NCBI RefSeq assembly: GCF_036226885.1
Contig: NZ_CP109027.1
Location: 7,750,001 to 7,814,000, forward strand
Reading direction: 5' to 3'
Length of the DNA: 64,000 nucleotides
Source: Streptomyces sp. NBC_00663
GTDB taxonomy: Bacteria > Actinomycetota > Actinomycetes > Streptomycetales > Streptomycetaceae
In this document: one piece after another, positions 18,296-26,556 of the stretch
Numbering within the stretch: position 1 is the stretch's first letter
Layout of the letters: every line of letters begins with the position of its first letter
Program-made: the position numbers and the translations under genes
The notes under the pieces: generated by a model
Seen by the model: only the letters and a program-made list of their open reading frames with translations
Told to the model about the DNA's origin: nothing
Database searches by the model: none

Positions 18296-18613
18296 TCACC
18301 CCGCGTCGGGTCCGTACACCTCGACCCGGTCCGAGACCCGGCGCACATGGATGCACTCGCCCGGACACTCCTTGGCCGAGTCCACCACATCCGTCAGAAG
18401 CGGCAGCGGGACCGGCGTCGTCGCGCCCTCGGCCTGAAGCAGCTCGTCGTCCGAGCCCTTCACATACGCCAGGCCGTCGATGTCCAGCTCGAACACCTCG
18501 GGCGCGTACTGGACACAGATGCCGTCGCCGGTACAGAGATCCTGGTCGATCCAGACCTCCAGAGCCTCACCGTCCACCGCGGCCTCCTGCTGCACGCTCA
18601 CGTCTCCCGCCAC
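18296..18613 (-). CDS. Ferredoxin (3Fe-4S/4Fe-4S small type)
   Basis: Small soluble electron carrier of 105 residues, of the type that feeds actinobacterial P450s. Cluster cysteines are in CTGDGIC (C-x5-C) and CPGEC; the fourth cysteine in the last motif replaces the Ala/Gly usual for 3Fe-4S forms, so a 4Fe-4S cluster is possible. APEVFELDIDGLAYV is the typical middle stretch. The insertion between the two cysteine motifs is longer than usual. No P450 or reductase is adjacent; the nearest P450 (rarE) is 31 kb away. Confidence 0.88.
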   Translation of the reverse strand: MAGDVSVQQEAAVDGEALEVWIDQDLCTGDGICVQYAPEVFELDIDGLAYVKGSDDELLQAEGATTPVPLPLLTDVVDSAKECPGECIHVRRVSDRVEVYGPDAG

Positions 18614-19181
18614 CTCCAGTGCTCAACACCCCCGACCCTACCTCCGGCGGCAGATCGGCCGACTTCGAGGAGCGCGGGCGGCCCAGACCGCCTGGAAGAC
18701 ACGTCGAGCACACGTCGCAGGCCCCTCGAACCCCACTCGCAGACCGGTCGGACGAGCCCCCGACCCACACCCGTGCGCCCCCCGTGCCACCGCCCCGACG
18801 GCCCACCCCGGCCGCCCGCGGGCCCGCTCCGCGGTGACGCACCCCACCCGCCCGCACACGCTCCGTCAACACCACCCCGCCACCACCCGACCCACCGCAC
18901 GCCCCCACGGGGCAGCCGCCGAAGGCCCGATCCGCCGGGGCCGCAGCCCCCCGACCGGCGGCGCTGCGAGCAACTCGCGCCCGCCATGGAACATTTCGAG
19001 CACTCCCGCCTTGGAACAGTCCGCTTCTGAATGGCGTTGACTGGGTATTCAGACGGCGTGAGGGAGAGCGCAGGGTGACCGACGACACACCTTGACACTG
19101 TTTGTGATCTAGGGGTTTCAATCGACACCCACCCAGGTAGGGTCTGGAAGCGTCCAGCTCCCCTTGGAGGAGGTGAGGACC
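18614..19181. other. Intergenic region upstream of arc
   Basis: 568 bases. The part 18640-18980 is very C-rich and shows no gene-like signal on either strand. The part nearer arc is more A/T-rich and holds the sigma-R-like promoter (19013-19038). It also holds a TTGACA box at 19092 without a matching -10, and a TAGGGT box at 19138 without a clear -35. Confidence 0.5.
19013..19038 (+). promoter_or_regulatory. Candidate sigma-R-type promoter upstream of arc
   Basis: GGAAC (19013-19017), exactly 18 bases, then GTT (19036-19038). This fits the thiol-stress sigma-R pattern GGAAT/C-N18-GTT described for S. coelicolor. It lies about 140 bases before the arc start codon. Confidence 0.45.
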
Positions 19182-20948
19182 GTGGCAGCCCACGACGACG
19201 ACATGAACCGCGGCATCCGCCCGGGACGAGGGTCCGACGACCCGGCCGGGCAGATTGCCTACCTTGAGCAGGAGATCGCCGTCCTGCGACGCAAGCTCGC
19301 CGACTCTCCGCGGCACACGAGGATTCTCGAAGAGCGGATCGTCGAGTTGCAGACCAATCTGGCCGGCGTGTCCGCCCAGAACGAGCGACTGGCGAACACG
19401 CTCCGCGAGGCCCGCGACCAGATCGTGGCCCTCAAGGAAGAAGTCGACCGGCTCGCACAGCCCCCGGCCGGCTTCGGAGTGTTCCTTCAGGCCAACGAGG
19501 ACGGCACCGCCGACATCTTCACCGGAGGACGCAAACTCCGGGTGAACGTCAGCCCCAGCGTCGACCTCGAAGAGCTCCGGCGCGGCCAGGAACTGATGCT
19601 CAACGAAGCGCTCAACGTGGTCGAGGCCATGGAGTTCGAGAGCGTCGGCGACATCGTCACCCTCAAGGAGATCCTCGAGGACGGCGAACGCGCCCTCGTG
19701 CAGGGGCACACCGACGAGGAGCGGGTGGTGCGGCTCGCCGAGCCACTGCTGGACATCACCATCCGCCCCGGCGACGCCCTTCTGCTCGAACCCCGTTCCG
19801 GCTACGTCTACGAAGTCGTTCCGAAGAGCGAGGTCGAAGAACTCGTCCTCGAAGAAGTCCCCGACATCGGCTACGAACAGATCGGCGGCCTCGGCGGCCA
19901 GATCGAAGCCATCCGCGACGCGGTCGAACTGCCGTACCTCTACCCGGACCTGTTCAAGGAGCACGAACTCCGCCCGCCCAAGGGCGTCCTGCTCTACGGA
20001 CCCCCCGGATGCGGCAAGACGCTCATCGCCAAGGCCGTCGCCAACTCGCTGGCCAAGAAGGTCGCCGAGGTCACCGGCCAGGCCCAGGGCAAGAGCTTCT
20101 TCCTCAACATCAAGGGCCCCGAACTCCTCAACAAGTACGTCGGCGAGACCGAGCGACAGATCCGCCTCGTCTTCCAGCGTGCACGCGAGAAGGCCTCCGA
20201 GGGCACCCCCGTCATCGTCTTCTTCGACGAGATGGAATCCCTCTTCCGCACCCGCGGATCCGGTGTCAGCTCGGACGTGGAGAACACCATCGTCCCCCAG
20301 CTCCTCGCCGAGATCGACGGTGTCGAAGGCCTGCAAAACGTGGTCGTCATCGGCGCCTCCAACCGCGAGGACATGATCGACCCCGCCATCCTGCGCCCCG
20401 GCCGCCTGGACGTGAAGATCAAGATCGAGCGTCCCGACGCCGAGGCCGCGAAGGACATCTTCGGCAAGTACCTCACCGAGCGCCTCCCGCTGCACGCCGA
20501 CGACGTCGGCGAGCACGGCGGCAGCAAGACGACCACCGTCGAAAGCATGATCCAGACGGCCGTCGAGCACATGTACGCGGAATCCGAGGAGAACCGCTTC
20601 CTGGAGGTCACCTACGCCAACGGTGACAAGGAAGTCCTCTACTTCAAGGACTTCAACTCCGGCGCCATGATCGAGAACATCGTGGGCCGTGCCAAGAAGA
20701 TGGCGATCAAGGACTTCCTCGACCACAACGCCAAGGGTCTCCGCGTCTCCCACCTCCTCCAGGCATGCGTGGACGAGTTCAAGGAGAACGAGGACCTGCC
20801 CAACACCACCAACCCCGACGACTGGGCCCGGATCTCCGGAAAGAAGGGCGAACGGATCGTCTACATCCGTACCCTCATCACCGGAAAGCAGGGCGCCGAC
20901 ACCGGACGCTCCATCGACACGGTGGCGAACACCGGTCAGTACCTGTAA
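19182..20948 (+). CDS. arc: Proteasomal AAA ATPase (ARC/Mpa)
   Basis: Hexameric ATPase that binds the Pup tag, unfolds the tagged protein and feeds it to the 20S core. The 588 residues comprise an N-terminal coiled coil (about 20-80) that receives Pup, tandem OB folds (about 85-230), and one AAA domain with Walker A GPPGCGKT (273-280) and Walker B FFDEME (Asp349-Glu350). The C-terminus ends GQYL, carrying the penultimate Tyr that docks into the proteasome alpha ring. GTG 19182 follows GGAGGAGG. First gene of the proteasome cluster, followed by a strong terminator, so dop is probably transcribed separately. Confidence 0.97.
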   Translation: MAAHDDDMNRGIRPGRGSDDPAGQIAYLEQEIAVLRRKLADSPRHTRILEERIVELQTNLAGVSAQNERLANTLREARDQIVALKEEVDRLAQPPAGFGVFLQANEDGTADIFTGGRKLRVNVSPSVDLEELRRGQELMLNEALNVVEAMEFESVGDIVTLKEILEDGERALVQGHTDEERVVRLAEPLLDITIRPGDALLLEPRSGYVYEVVPKSEVEELVLEEVPDIGYEQIGGLGGQIEAIRDAVELPYLYPDLFKEHELRPPKGVLLYGPPGCGKTLIAKAVANSLAKKVAEVTGQAQGKSFFLNIKGPELLNKYVGETERQIRLVFQRAREKASEGTPVIVFFDEMESLFRTRGSGVSSDVENTIVPQLLAEIDGVEGLQNVVVIGASNREDMIDPAILRPGRLDVKIKIERPDAEAAKDIFGKYLTERLPLHADDVGEHGGSKTTTVESMIQTAVEHMYAESEENRFLEVTYANGDKEVLYFKDFNSGAMIENIVGRAKKMAIKDFLDHNAKGLRVSHLLQACVDEFKENEDLPNTTNPDDWARISGKKGERIVYIRTLITGKQGADTGRSIDTVANTGQYL

Positions 20949-20949
20949 G

Positions 20950-20999
20950 AAACAGGGCGGCTGCGGGTGCCCTCACCGGGTACCCGCAGCCGACTGTTT
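20950..20999 (+). terminator. Rho-independent terminator after arc
   Basis: CGGCTGCGGGT / ACCCGCAGCCG, an 11-bp stem, extended outward by AACAG / CTGTT and followed by a run of five Ts. It starts right after the arc stop codon. Confidence 0.88.
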
Positions 21000-21192
21000 T
21001 TCAGGACACCGTCCCACCAAGAGCATGCAAGGCAATGACGCAAATGATCTCCCCACCAGCGCAAAGCCGTTCTAGGCTCTTCGGTACCGCCGAGTCGCGC
21101 AGTGCGGGGACGGGCACCGCACACGCACCGGAGCGCCAGCGGTACTTGAGCGCCGCCCCCGACCGAGGGCGCCGCCGGGCAAGGAGGGCCGC

Positions 21193-22704
21193 ATGACCGT
21201 ACGGCGAGTAATGGGCATCGAGACGGAGTACGGGATCTCCGTCCCCGGCCACCCCAACGCCAATGCCATGCTCACCTCGTCCCAGATCGTCAACGCCTAC
21301 GCGGCGGCGATGCACCGGGCCCGCCGGGCCCGCTGGGACTTCGAGGAGGAGAACCCGCTCCGGGACGCGCGAGGCTTCGACCTCGCCCGCGAGGCCGCCG
21401 ACAACAGCCAGCTCACCGACGAGGACATCGGCCTCGCCAACGTCATCCTCACCAACGGCGCGCGCCTCTACGTCGACCACGCACACCCCGAATACAGCGC
21501 CCCCGAAGTCACCAACCCCCGCGACGCCGTCCTGTGGGACAAGGCCGGCGAACGCATCATGGCCGAGGCCGCCGAACGCGCCGCCCAGCTCCCCGGCGCC
21601 CAGCCGATCCACCTCTACAAGAACAACACCGACAACAAGGGCGCCAGCTACGGCACGCACGAGAACTACTTGATGAAGCGGGAAACCCCCTTCTCCGACA
21701 TCGTGCGCCACCTCACCCCCTTCTTCGTCTCCCGCCAGGTCGTCACCGGCGCGGGCCGCGTCGGCATCGGCCAGGACGGCCACGAACACGGCTTCCAGAT
21801 CAGCCAGCGCGCCGACTACTTCGAGGTCGAGGTAGGCCTGGAGACCACCCTCAAGCGCCCGATCATCAACACCCGCGACGAGCCGCACGCCGACGCCGAG
21901 AAGTACCGCCGCCTCCACGTGATCATCGGCGACGCGAACCTCTCGGAAATCTCGACGTACCTCAAGCTCGGCACCACCGCCCTGGTGCTGTCGATGATCG
22001 AAGACGGCTTCATCGCCGTCGACCTGGCCGTGGACCAGCCCGTCCGCACCCTCCACCAGGTCTCCCACGACCCGACCCTGCAACATCTGGTCACCCTCCG
22101 CAGCGGCCGGACACTCACCGCGGTCCAACTCCAGATGGAGTACTTCGAGCTCTCCCGCAAATACGTGGAGGAGCGCTTCGGCGCCGACGCCGACGAACAG
22201 ACCAAGGACGTCCTCGCCCGCTGGGAAGACACTCTCAACCGGCTCGAGAACGACCCCATGAGCCTCGCAGGCGAACTCGACTGGGTCGCCAAGCGCGAAC
22301 TCATGGAGGGCTACCGGCGCCGCGACGGCCTCGACTGGGACGCCGCGAAGCTCCACCTCCTCGACCTCCAGTACGCCGACGTACGCGCCGAGAAGGGCCT
22401 CTACAACCGCCTCGCGGCCCGCGGCCGTATGAAGCGCCTGCTGGACGAGGCGGACGTCGAGCGGGCCCGCACCAAGCCCCCGGAGGACACCCGCGCCTAC
22501 TTCCGCGGCCGCTGCCTCGAGCAGTACGCCGACGACGTCGCCGCGGCCTCCTGGGACTCGGTCATCTTCGACCTCCCGGGACGGGACTCCCTCCAGCGGG
22601 TCCCAACCCTCGAACCACTACGCGGAACGCGAAATCACGTCAAGGAGCTCCTGGACCGCTGTCGCACGGCGGAAGACCTGGTCAGGGTCCTCTCGGGCGG
22701 CTGA
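21193..22704 (+). CDS. dop: Deamidase/depupylase of Pup
   Basis: Removes Pup from substrates and, in species with PupQ, deamidates Pup. Glutamine-synthetase-like fold of 503 residues. Key parts are Glu10 of the metal site (MGIETEYG), the Dop-specific loop (about 42-78, rich in Arg/Asp/Glu) and nucleophilic Asp95 in YVDHAHPEYS. A conserved ATP-site Arg lies in IINTRDEPHADAE, shared with PafA. AAGGAGG precedes ATG 21193. Because this genome's Pup already ends in Glu, deamidation is not needed and the likely role is depupylation. Confidence 0.97.
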   Translation: MTVRRVMGIETEYGISVPGHPNANAMLTSSQIVNAYAAAMHRARRARWDFEEENPLRDARGFDLAREAADNSQLTDEDIGLANVILTNGARLYVDHAHPEYSAPEVTNPRDAVLWDKAGERIMAEAAERAAQLPGAQPIHLYKNNTDNKGASYGTHENYLMKRETPFSDIVRHLTPFFVSRQVVTGAGRVGIGQDGHEHGFQISQRADYFEVEVGLETTLKRPIINTRDEPHADAEKYRRLHVIIGDANLSEISTYLKLGTTALVLSMIEDGFIAVDLAVDQPVRTLHQVSHDPTLQHLVTLRSGRTLTAVQLQMEYFELSRKYVEERFGADADEQTKDVLARWEDTLNRLENDPMSLAGELDWVAKRELMEGYRRRDGLDWDAAKLHLLDLQYADVRAEKGLYNRLAARGRMKRLLDEADVERARTKPPEDTRAYFRGRCLEQYADDVAAASWDSVIFDLPGRDSLQRVPTLEPLRGTRNHVKELLDRCRTAEDLVRVLSGG

Positions 22705-22729
22705 GCGGGTACACGGGCAGTGTCGGCCG

Positions 22730-22799
22730 GACAGGGTGGAAATCCCCCCGTCCGGGAATCATCGAGGTGGCCCCCGCACGTTGTGGAAACTGCGGGGCC
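22730..22799 (+). repeat. Two hairpins between dop and pup
   Basis: The first (about 22730-22754) pairs GGAC.GGG.GG with CC.CCC.GTCC around AAAT. The second (22769-22799) pairs GGCCCC-GCA with TGCGGGGCC around a 12-base loop. They may attenuate readthrough from dop into pup. A TAGGGT box at 22818 could be a pup promoter -10, but no good -35 is present. Confidence 0.4.
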
Positions 22800-22892
22800 G
22801 ATGTCAGACCCGGCTTGTAGGGTCTGATCATCACCGATCGGCGGATAGCCGACCTGGCGACCATGTCGGGCGAAACGAGCGGGGTGAGGGTT

Positions 22893-23111
22893 ATGGCAAC
22901 CAAGGACACCGGCGGCGGCCAGCAGAAGGCGACGCGCTCCACGGAAGAGGCCGAGGAGCAGACTGCGGAAGCGCAGGGTTCGGAGGACCTCAAGGAGCGC
23001 CACGAGAAGCTGAGCGATGACGTGGACTCGGTTCTGGACGAGATCGATGATGTCCTCGAGGAGAACGCCGAGGATTTCGTTCGATCATTCGTTCAGAAGG
23101 GTGGAGAGTGA
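22893..23111 (+). CDS. pup: Prokaryotic ubiquitin-like protein Pup
   Basis: Small, mostly disordered tag of 72 residues that PafA ligates through its C-terminal Glu to lysines of target proteins. It is acidic, has the central helix-forming segment KLSDDVDSVLDEIDDVLEEN that binds the ARC coiled coil, and ends VQKGGE. A genuine C-terminal Glu means no Dop deamidation step is required. ATG 22893 follows GTGAGGG; an in-frame ATG at 22863 would add ten residues and is less likely given the standard length. Confidence 0.97.
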   Translation: MATKDTGGGQQKATRSTEEAEEQTAEAQGSEDLKERHEKLSDDVDSVLDEIDDVLEENAEDFVRSFVQKGGE

Positions 23112-23148
23112 TTTCCCCTTCGAATCGAAGGTTGCGGGGGAGCCTGGA

Positions 23149-23742
23149 TTGGAAGCCGAGGAAGGTGTGAGGCGCTGCTCGCGGTGTAAGCAGTACAAGC
23201 CGCGAGCGGCGTTCGCTCGAAACAAGTCGATGCGTGATGGGCTGCAGGGCTATTGCCGTGAGTGCGCGGCTGCCTATCACCAGCAGCGGCAGGTGGCTAA
23301 GGGGCGCAACGTCCGACCGAGGGTGGATGTCCCGGCCGGACACAAGCTTTGCCGGTCTTGCGGCGAGATCAAGCCTCACAGCGAATGGCATCGCAACGCG
23401 ACTGCTTCAGACGGTCTGGTGACGCGCTGCAAAGCGTGCCGTGCCGAGCGTGGGCCGGAAGAGCACTTAAGGCGTAAGTACGGCCTCACCGAAGCCGAGC
23501 GTGACGAGTTGATCGCCTCTCAAGGGGGCGTCTGCTGCATATGTTTGGCGGCTGCGCCCGAACATGTGGATCACTGCCACAAGACGGGTAGGGTCCGAGG
23601 CGTACTGTGCTTCAGCTGCAACGCTGCACTGGGGCAGTTCAAAGATCGGCCCGATGCCATAAGGCGGGCTGCAGCATACGTGGAAGGAATCGCGTGGAAG
23701 CCAACACTCGTATCACCGGGCGTCTACCAGCTGCCTTCCTGA
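23149..23742 (+). CDS. Endonuclease VII-like HNH nuclease inside the proteasome operon
   Basis: Predicted DNA endonuclease of 197 residues. Two CxxC...CxxC zinc modules (CSRCKQYK...CREC and CRSCGEIK...CKAC) precede a recombination-endonuclease-VII domain. That domain contains CCICLAAAPEHVDHCHKTG and VRGVLCFSCNAALGQF, i.e. the His-x-DHCH active site and zinc cysteines. It lies between pup and prcB and overlaps the prcB start by 49 bases, so it is translated from the same message. TTG 23149 follows GGGGGAG; GTG 23101 (overlapping the pup stop) and GTG 23167 are alternatives. GC and third-position GC are visibly lower than in neighbours, and Leu in EEHLRRK is a TTA codon (23467-23469), both suggesting later acquisition. 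Confidence 0.85.
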   Translation: MEAEEGVRRCSRCKQYKPRAAFARNKSMRDGLQGYCRECAAAYHQQRQVAKGRNVRPRVDVPAGHKLCRSCGEIKPHSEWHRNATASDGLVTRCKACRAERGPEEHLRRKYGLTEAERDELIASQGGVCCICLAAAPEHVDHCHKTGRVRGVLCFSCNAALGQFKDRPDAIRRAAAYVEGIAWKPTLVSPGVYQLPS

Positions 23743-24539
23743 CGCCCGGGTCCTCGTCCTTCATGGACTTTCTCTCCGACCATCAGCCGGAGCTGCTGCC
23801 CGGTAAGCGTCAACTCCCGCCTGTGCAGGGTGTGATCGAGGCGCCGCACGGGACGACCATCGTGGCGGTCACGTTCCCCGGGGGCGTCGTGCTCGCGGGT
23901 GACCGTCGGGCGACGATGGGCAATGTCATCGCGCAGCGGGACATCGAGAAGGTGTTCCCGGCGGATGAGTACTCGGCCGTCGGTATCGCCGGTACCGCCG
24001 GCCTTGCTGTCGAGATGGTCAAGCTCTTCCAGCTGGAGTTGGAGCACTTCGAGAAGGTGGAAGGCGCTCAGCTCTCGCTCGAGGGCAAGGCCAATCGGTT
24101 GTCGACGATGATCCGGTCCAACCTCGGCATGGCCATGCAGGGCCTGGCCGTCGTGCCGCTGTTCGCTGGTTACGACGTCGACCGTGAGCGCGGGCGGATC
24201 TTCTCCTACGACGTCACGGGTGGTCGTTCCGAGGAGCACAACTACGCTGCCACCGGTTCGGGCTCGATCTTCGCGCGCGGTGCGATGAAGAAGTTGTTCC
24301 GTGACGATCTGCGCGAGGAAGAAGCGACCACGCTCGTGGTGCAGGCTCTGTACGACGCGGCTGACGACGACTCGGCGACCGGTGGTCCCGATGTCGCCCG
24401 CCGGATCTATCCGATCGTCACCGTGATCACCGAGGACGGTTTCCGTCGGCTCACCGACGAGGAGTCGTCCGACATCGCCCGTTCGATCCTGGAGCGGCGT
24501 CTGGAGCAGCCGGACGGTCCGCGGGCCGCGCTGCTGTAG
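23694..24539 (+). CDS. prcB: 20S proteasome beta subunit
   Basis: Catalytic subunit of the proteasome core, 281 residues as a proprotein. The propeptide of 53 residues ends in HG; cleavage exposes catalytic Thr54 (GTTIVAVTF). Lys and Asp partners lie in GGVVLAGDRRATMGN. GTG 23694 is chosen because GGAAGGA precedes it and the propeptide VEANTRITGRLPAAFLTPGS starts there as in known Streptomyces PrcB. The first 49 bases overlap the end of the endonuclease gene in another frame. Confidence 0.97.
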   Translation: MEANTRITGRLPAAFLTPGSSSFMDFLSDHQPELLPGKRQLPPVQGVIEAPHGTTIVAVTFPGGVVLAGDRRATMGNVIAQRDIEKVFPADEYSAVGIAGTAGLAVEMVKLFQLELEHFEKVEGAQLSLEGKANRLSTMIRSNLGMAMQGLAVVPLFAGYDVDRERGRIFSYDVTGGRSEEHNYAATGSGSIFARGAMKKLFRDDLREEEATTLVVQALYDAADDDSATGGPDVARRIYPIVTVITEDGFRRLTDEESSDIARSILERRLEQPDGPRAALL

Positions 24540-24604
24540 GCGCGGGGCGTCCTGTTCTTGTCCGGGTGATCGCAGTGACTTCTACAGAAAGGGACGGATA
24601 ACCG

Positions 24605-25342
24605 GTGTCGACGCCGTTCTATGTCTCCCCCCAGCAGGCGATGGCCGACCGGGCGGAGTACGCCCGCAAGGGCATCGCGCGTGGTCGCAGCCTGGTTGTG
24701 CTGCAATATGCCGACGGCATTGTGTTCGTCGGTGAGAACCCGTCCCGTGCGCTGCACAAGTTCAGCGAGATCTACGACCGGATCGGTTTCGCGGCCGCCG
24801 GTAAGTACAACGAGTACGAGAACCTGCGGATCGGCGGCGTGCGGTATGCCGATCTTCGTGGGTACACCTATGACCGTGATGACGTGACCGCGCGTGGTCT
24901 CGCCAACGTGTACGCGCAGACGCTGGGCACGATCTTCTCTTCGGCGGCCGAGAAGCCGTACGAGGTGGAGTTGGTCGTGGCGGAGGTCGGTGACACGCCT
25001 GAGGGTGACCAGATCTATCGGCTGCCGCATGACGGTTCGATCGTGGACGAGCATGGTTCGGTCGCGGTCGGTGGCAATGCGGAGCAGATCAGCAGCTATC
25101 TGGATCAGCGTCATCAGGACGGCATGAGTCTGGCCGAGGCGTTGAAGCTCGCGGTGCAGGCGCTGTCGCGGGACACGAACGGCACGGAGCGGGAGATTCC
25201 GGCGGAGCGGCTGGAGGTCGCGGTCCTGGACCGTACGCGTCCGCAGCAGCGGAAGTTCAAGCGGATCGTGGGTCGTCAGTTGGCGCGGTTGCTGGAGACC
25301 GACGGCGCGGAGACCGAGGCGGAGAGCTCCGAGGAGGAGTAG
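24605..25342 (+). CDS. prcA: 20S proteasome alpha subunit
   Basis: Forms the outer rings of the 20S core and gates entry; it has no catalytic Thr. The 245-residue product begins STPFYVSPQQAMADRAEYAR, the gating N-terminus and first helix typical of actinobacterial PrcA, and ends in an acidic tail (ESSEEE). GTG 24605 is preceded by AAGGGACGG. It lies 65 bases after prcB and is the last gene of the pup-endonuclease-prcB-prcA transcript, closed by the hairpin at 25391. Confidence 0.97.
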   Translation: MSTPFYVSPQQAMADRAEYARKGIARGRSLVVLQYADGIVFVGENPSRALHKFSEIYDRIGFAAAGKYNEYENLRIGGVRYADLRGYTYDRDDVTARGLANVYAQTLGTIFSSAAEKPYEVELVVAEVGDTPEGDQIYRLPHDGSIVDEHGSVAVGGNAEQISSYLDQRHQDGMSLAEALKLAVQALSRDTNGTEREIPAERLEVAVLDRTRPQQRKFKRIVGRQLARLLETDGAETEAESSEEE

Positions 25343-25390
25343 TCCGGCCGGAGGAGACCGACTTCGAGCGCTCCTGATGTTCATCCTTAT

Positions 25391-25424
25391 GTGCCCCGGC
25401 CCGGGTCTCCCGGCCGGGGCACAG
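25391..25424. terminator. Bidirectional terminator between prcA and lacI-type gene
   Basis: TGTGCCCCGGCC pairs perfectly with GGCCGGGGCACA (12 bp) around a 10-base loop. It sits between two convergent genes, 5 bases from the lacI stop. Confidence 0.8.
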
Positions 25425-25429
25425 GGCGT

Positions 25430-26449
25430 TCAGGGGGTGCTGGGTGGGGCTGTGGAGGCTCGGACGACCAGTTCGACCGGGATGTCCCCGGCGTCCGGTG
25501 TGCGGCCGTCCAGGACGGCCAGGAGGGCTTGCATGCCGCGTTCCCCGAAGAGTTCGGCGTCCAGTCGTACGGTCGTCAGTTCGGGGTCGAGGGCGGCGGC
25601 GAGGGCGATGTCGTCGACGCCGGTGACGGAGACGTCCTCGGGGATGCGCAGGCCGTGGCGGCGCAGGGCTTTGTAGGCGCCGGCGGCGAGTTTGTCGTCG
25701 TCGCAGACGAGGGCGGTGGGGCGGGGGCCGGATGTGGTGAGGGCTGCTTCCGTGGCCGCCAGGGCGCCCTCGATGGACATCGGGGTGTGGGCCGTCCGCA
25801 GGGATGTCCCGGGTACCGCGTCCAGTCGTTCGGCGAGGGCACGCGCGCGTACCTCGAAGGTCCAGGACGGGATGTCCGCGGCGAGGTGCAGGAAGTGGCG
25901 GTGGCCGAGGCCGAGGAGGTGGTCGGCGACCTGGCGGGTGCCGTCGGTGATGTCGAGGTTCACGGTGGCGGCGCCGAGGCTGCCTTCGGGGTCGCTGTCG
26001 AGCATCACGAGGGGGAGTTGGTCGCCGCGGATGGCGGTGAGGGCGTCGGCGGCCATGGAGGAGGCGAGGACGCCGTCGAGGGCGGCCTGGGCGGAGGCGA
26101 AGGGGTTCTTGGCGGGGCCGACGCCTTCGGGGGAGGGGTAGAGGACGACGCCGAAGCCGTGGGTGGCGGCGACGCGGGCGGCGCCGGTGTAGACGCCGGC
26201 GAAGAACTCGGTGGTGAGGGCGGGGACGACCAGGAGGACGGTGCGGGTGCGGCCGAGGCGGAGGTTGCGGGCGGCGAGGTTGGGGCGGTAGCCGAGGTCG
26301 CGGGCGGCTTCGCGGACGCGTTCCGCGGTGGTCTCCGAGACCCGGCCGCGCCATTTGTCGCCGAGGACGAGGGAGACCGCGGCCTGGGAGACTCCGGCGG
26401 CCTGGGCCACGTCACGGCTGGTGGGGCGGGTGCTGCCTCCTCGTGCCAC
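25430..26449 (-). CDS. LacI-family transcriptional regulator
   Basis: Sugar-responsive type repressor of 339 residues. The N-terminal helix-turn-helix is TSRDVAQAAGVSQAAVSLVL (about 9-28) and the hinge region is GYRPNLAARNLRLGRT. A periplasmic-binding-protein-like effector domain follows (CDDDKLAAGAYKALR, VTGVDDIALAAALDPELTTV). GTG 26449 is chosen because a GAGCAGG site precedes it and the length is normal; ATG 26491 lacks a ribosome site. It is divergent from an MFS gene with paired operators between them, so it most likely controls itself and that transporter. The effector is unknown. Confidence 0.87.
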   Translation of the reverse strand: MARGGSTRPTSRDVAQAAGVSQAAVSLVLGDKWRGRVSETTAERVREAARDLGYRPNLAARNLRLGRTRTVLLVVPALTTEFFAGVYTGAARVAATHGFGVVLYPSPEGVGPAKNPFASAQAALDGVLASSMAADALTAIRGDQLPLVMLDSDPEGSLGAATVNLDITDGTRQVADHLLGLGHRHFLHLAADIPSWTFEVRARALAERLDAVPGTSLRTAHTPMSIEGALAATEAALTTSGPRPTALVCDDDKLAAGAYKALRRHGLRIPEDVSVTGVDDIALAAALDPELTTVRLDAELFGERGMQALLAVLDGRTPDAGDIPVELVVRASTAPPSTP

Positions 26450-26491
26450 CGTGTGCCTGCTCTTTCGTCTGGACTGGGGAACAGCGCACAT

Positions 26492-26522
26492 GGTACGTAT
26501 GACGACGGACGTTATACGTAAC
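26492..26522. promoter_or_regulatory. Paired inverted operator copies between lacI-type and MFS genes
   Basis: GGTACGTATGACG (26492-26504) and CGTTATACGTAAC (26510-26522) match each other in opposite orientation at 11 of 13 positions. They lie 43-73 bases before the lacI-type start and 35-65 before the MFS start, an ideal place for a divergent repressor. Confidence 0.55.
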
Positions 26523-26556
26523 ACTTCGGTGCTGTCGCCGACGGGAAGGGTGGATC

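Noticed and set aside
18598..19128. Minus- and plus-strand frames of about 180 residues in the region before arc
   Set aside because: Both are Arg/Pro/Gly-rich with no ribosome site or domain; typical of non-coding C-rich DNA.
22755..22782. GGAAT...GTT pair before pup as a sigma-R promoter
   Set aside because: The spacer is 20 bases rather than 18-19, and the site overlaps hairpins; too weak to call.
23017..23148. Extending the endonuclease gene upstream inside pup
   Set aside because: The frame stays open, but the residues are the out-of-frame translation of pup and have no homology; ribosome sites favour later starts.
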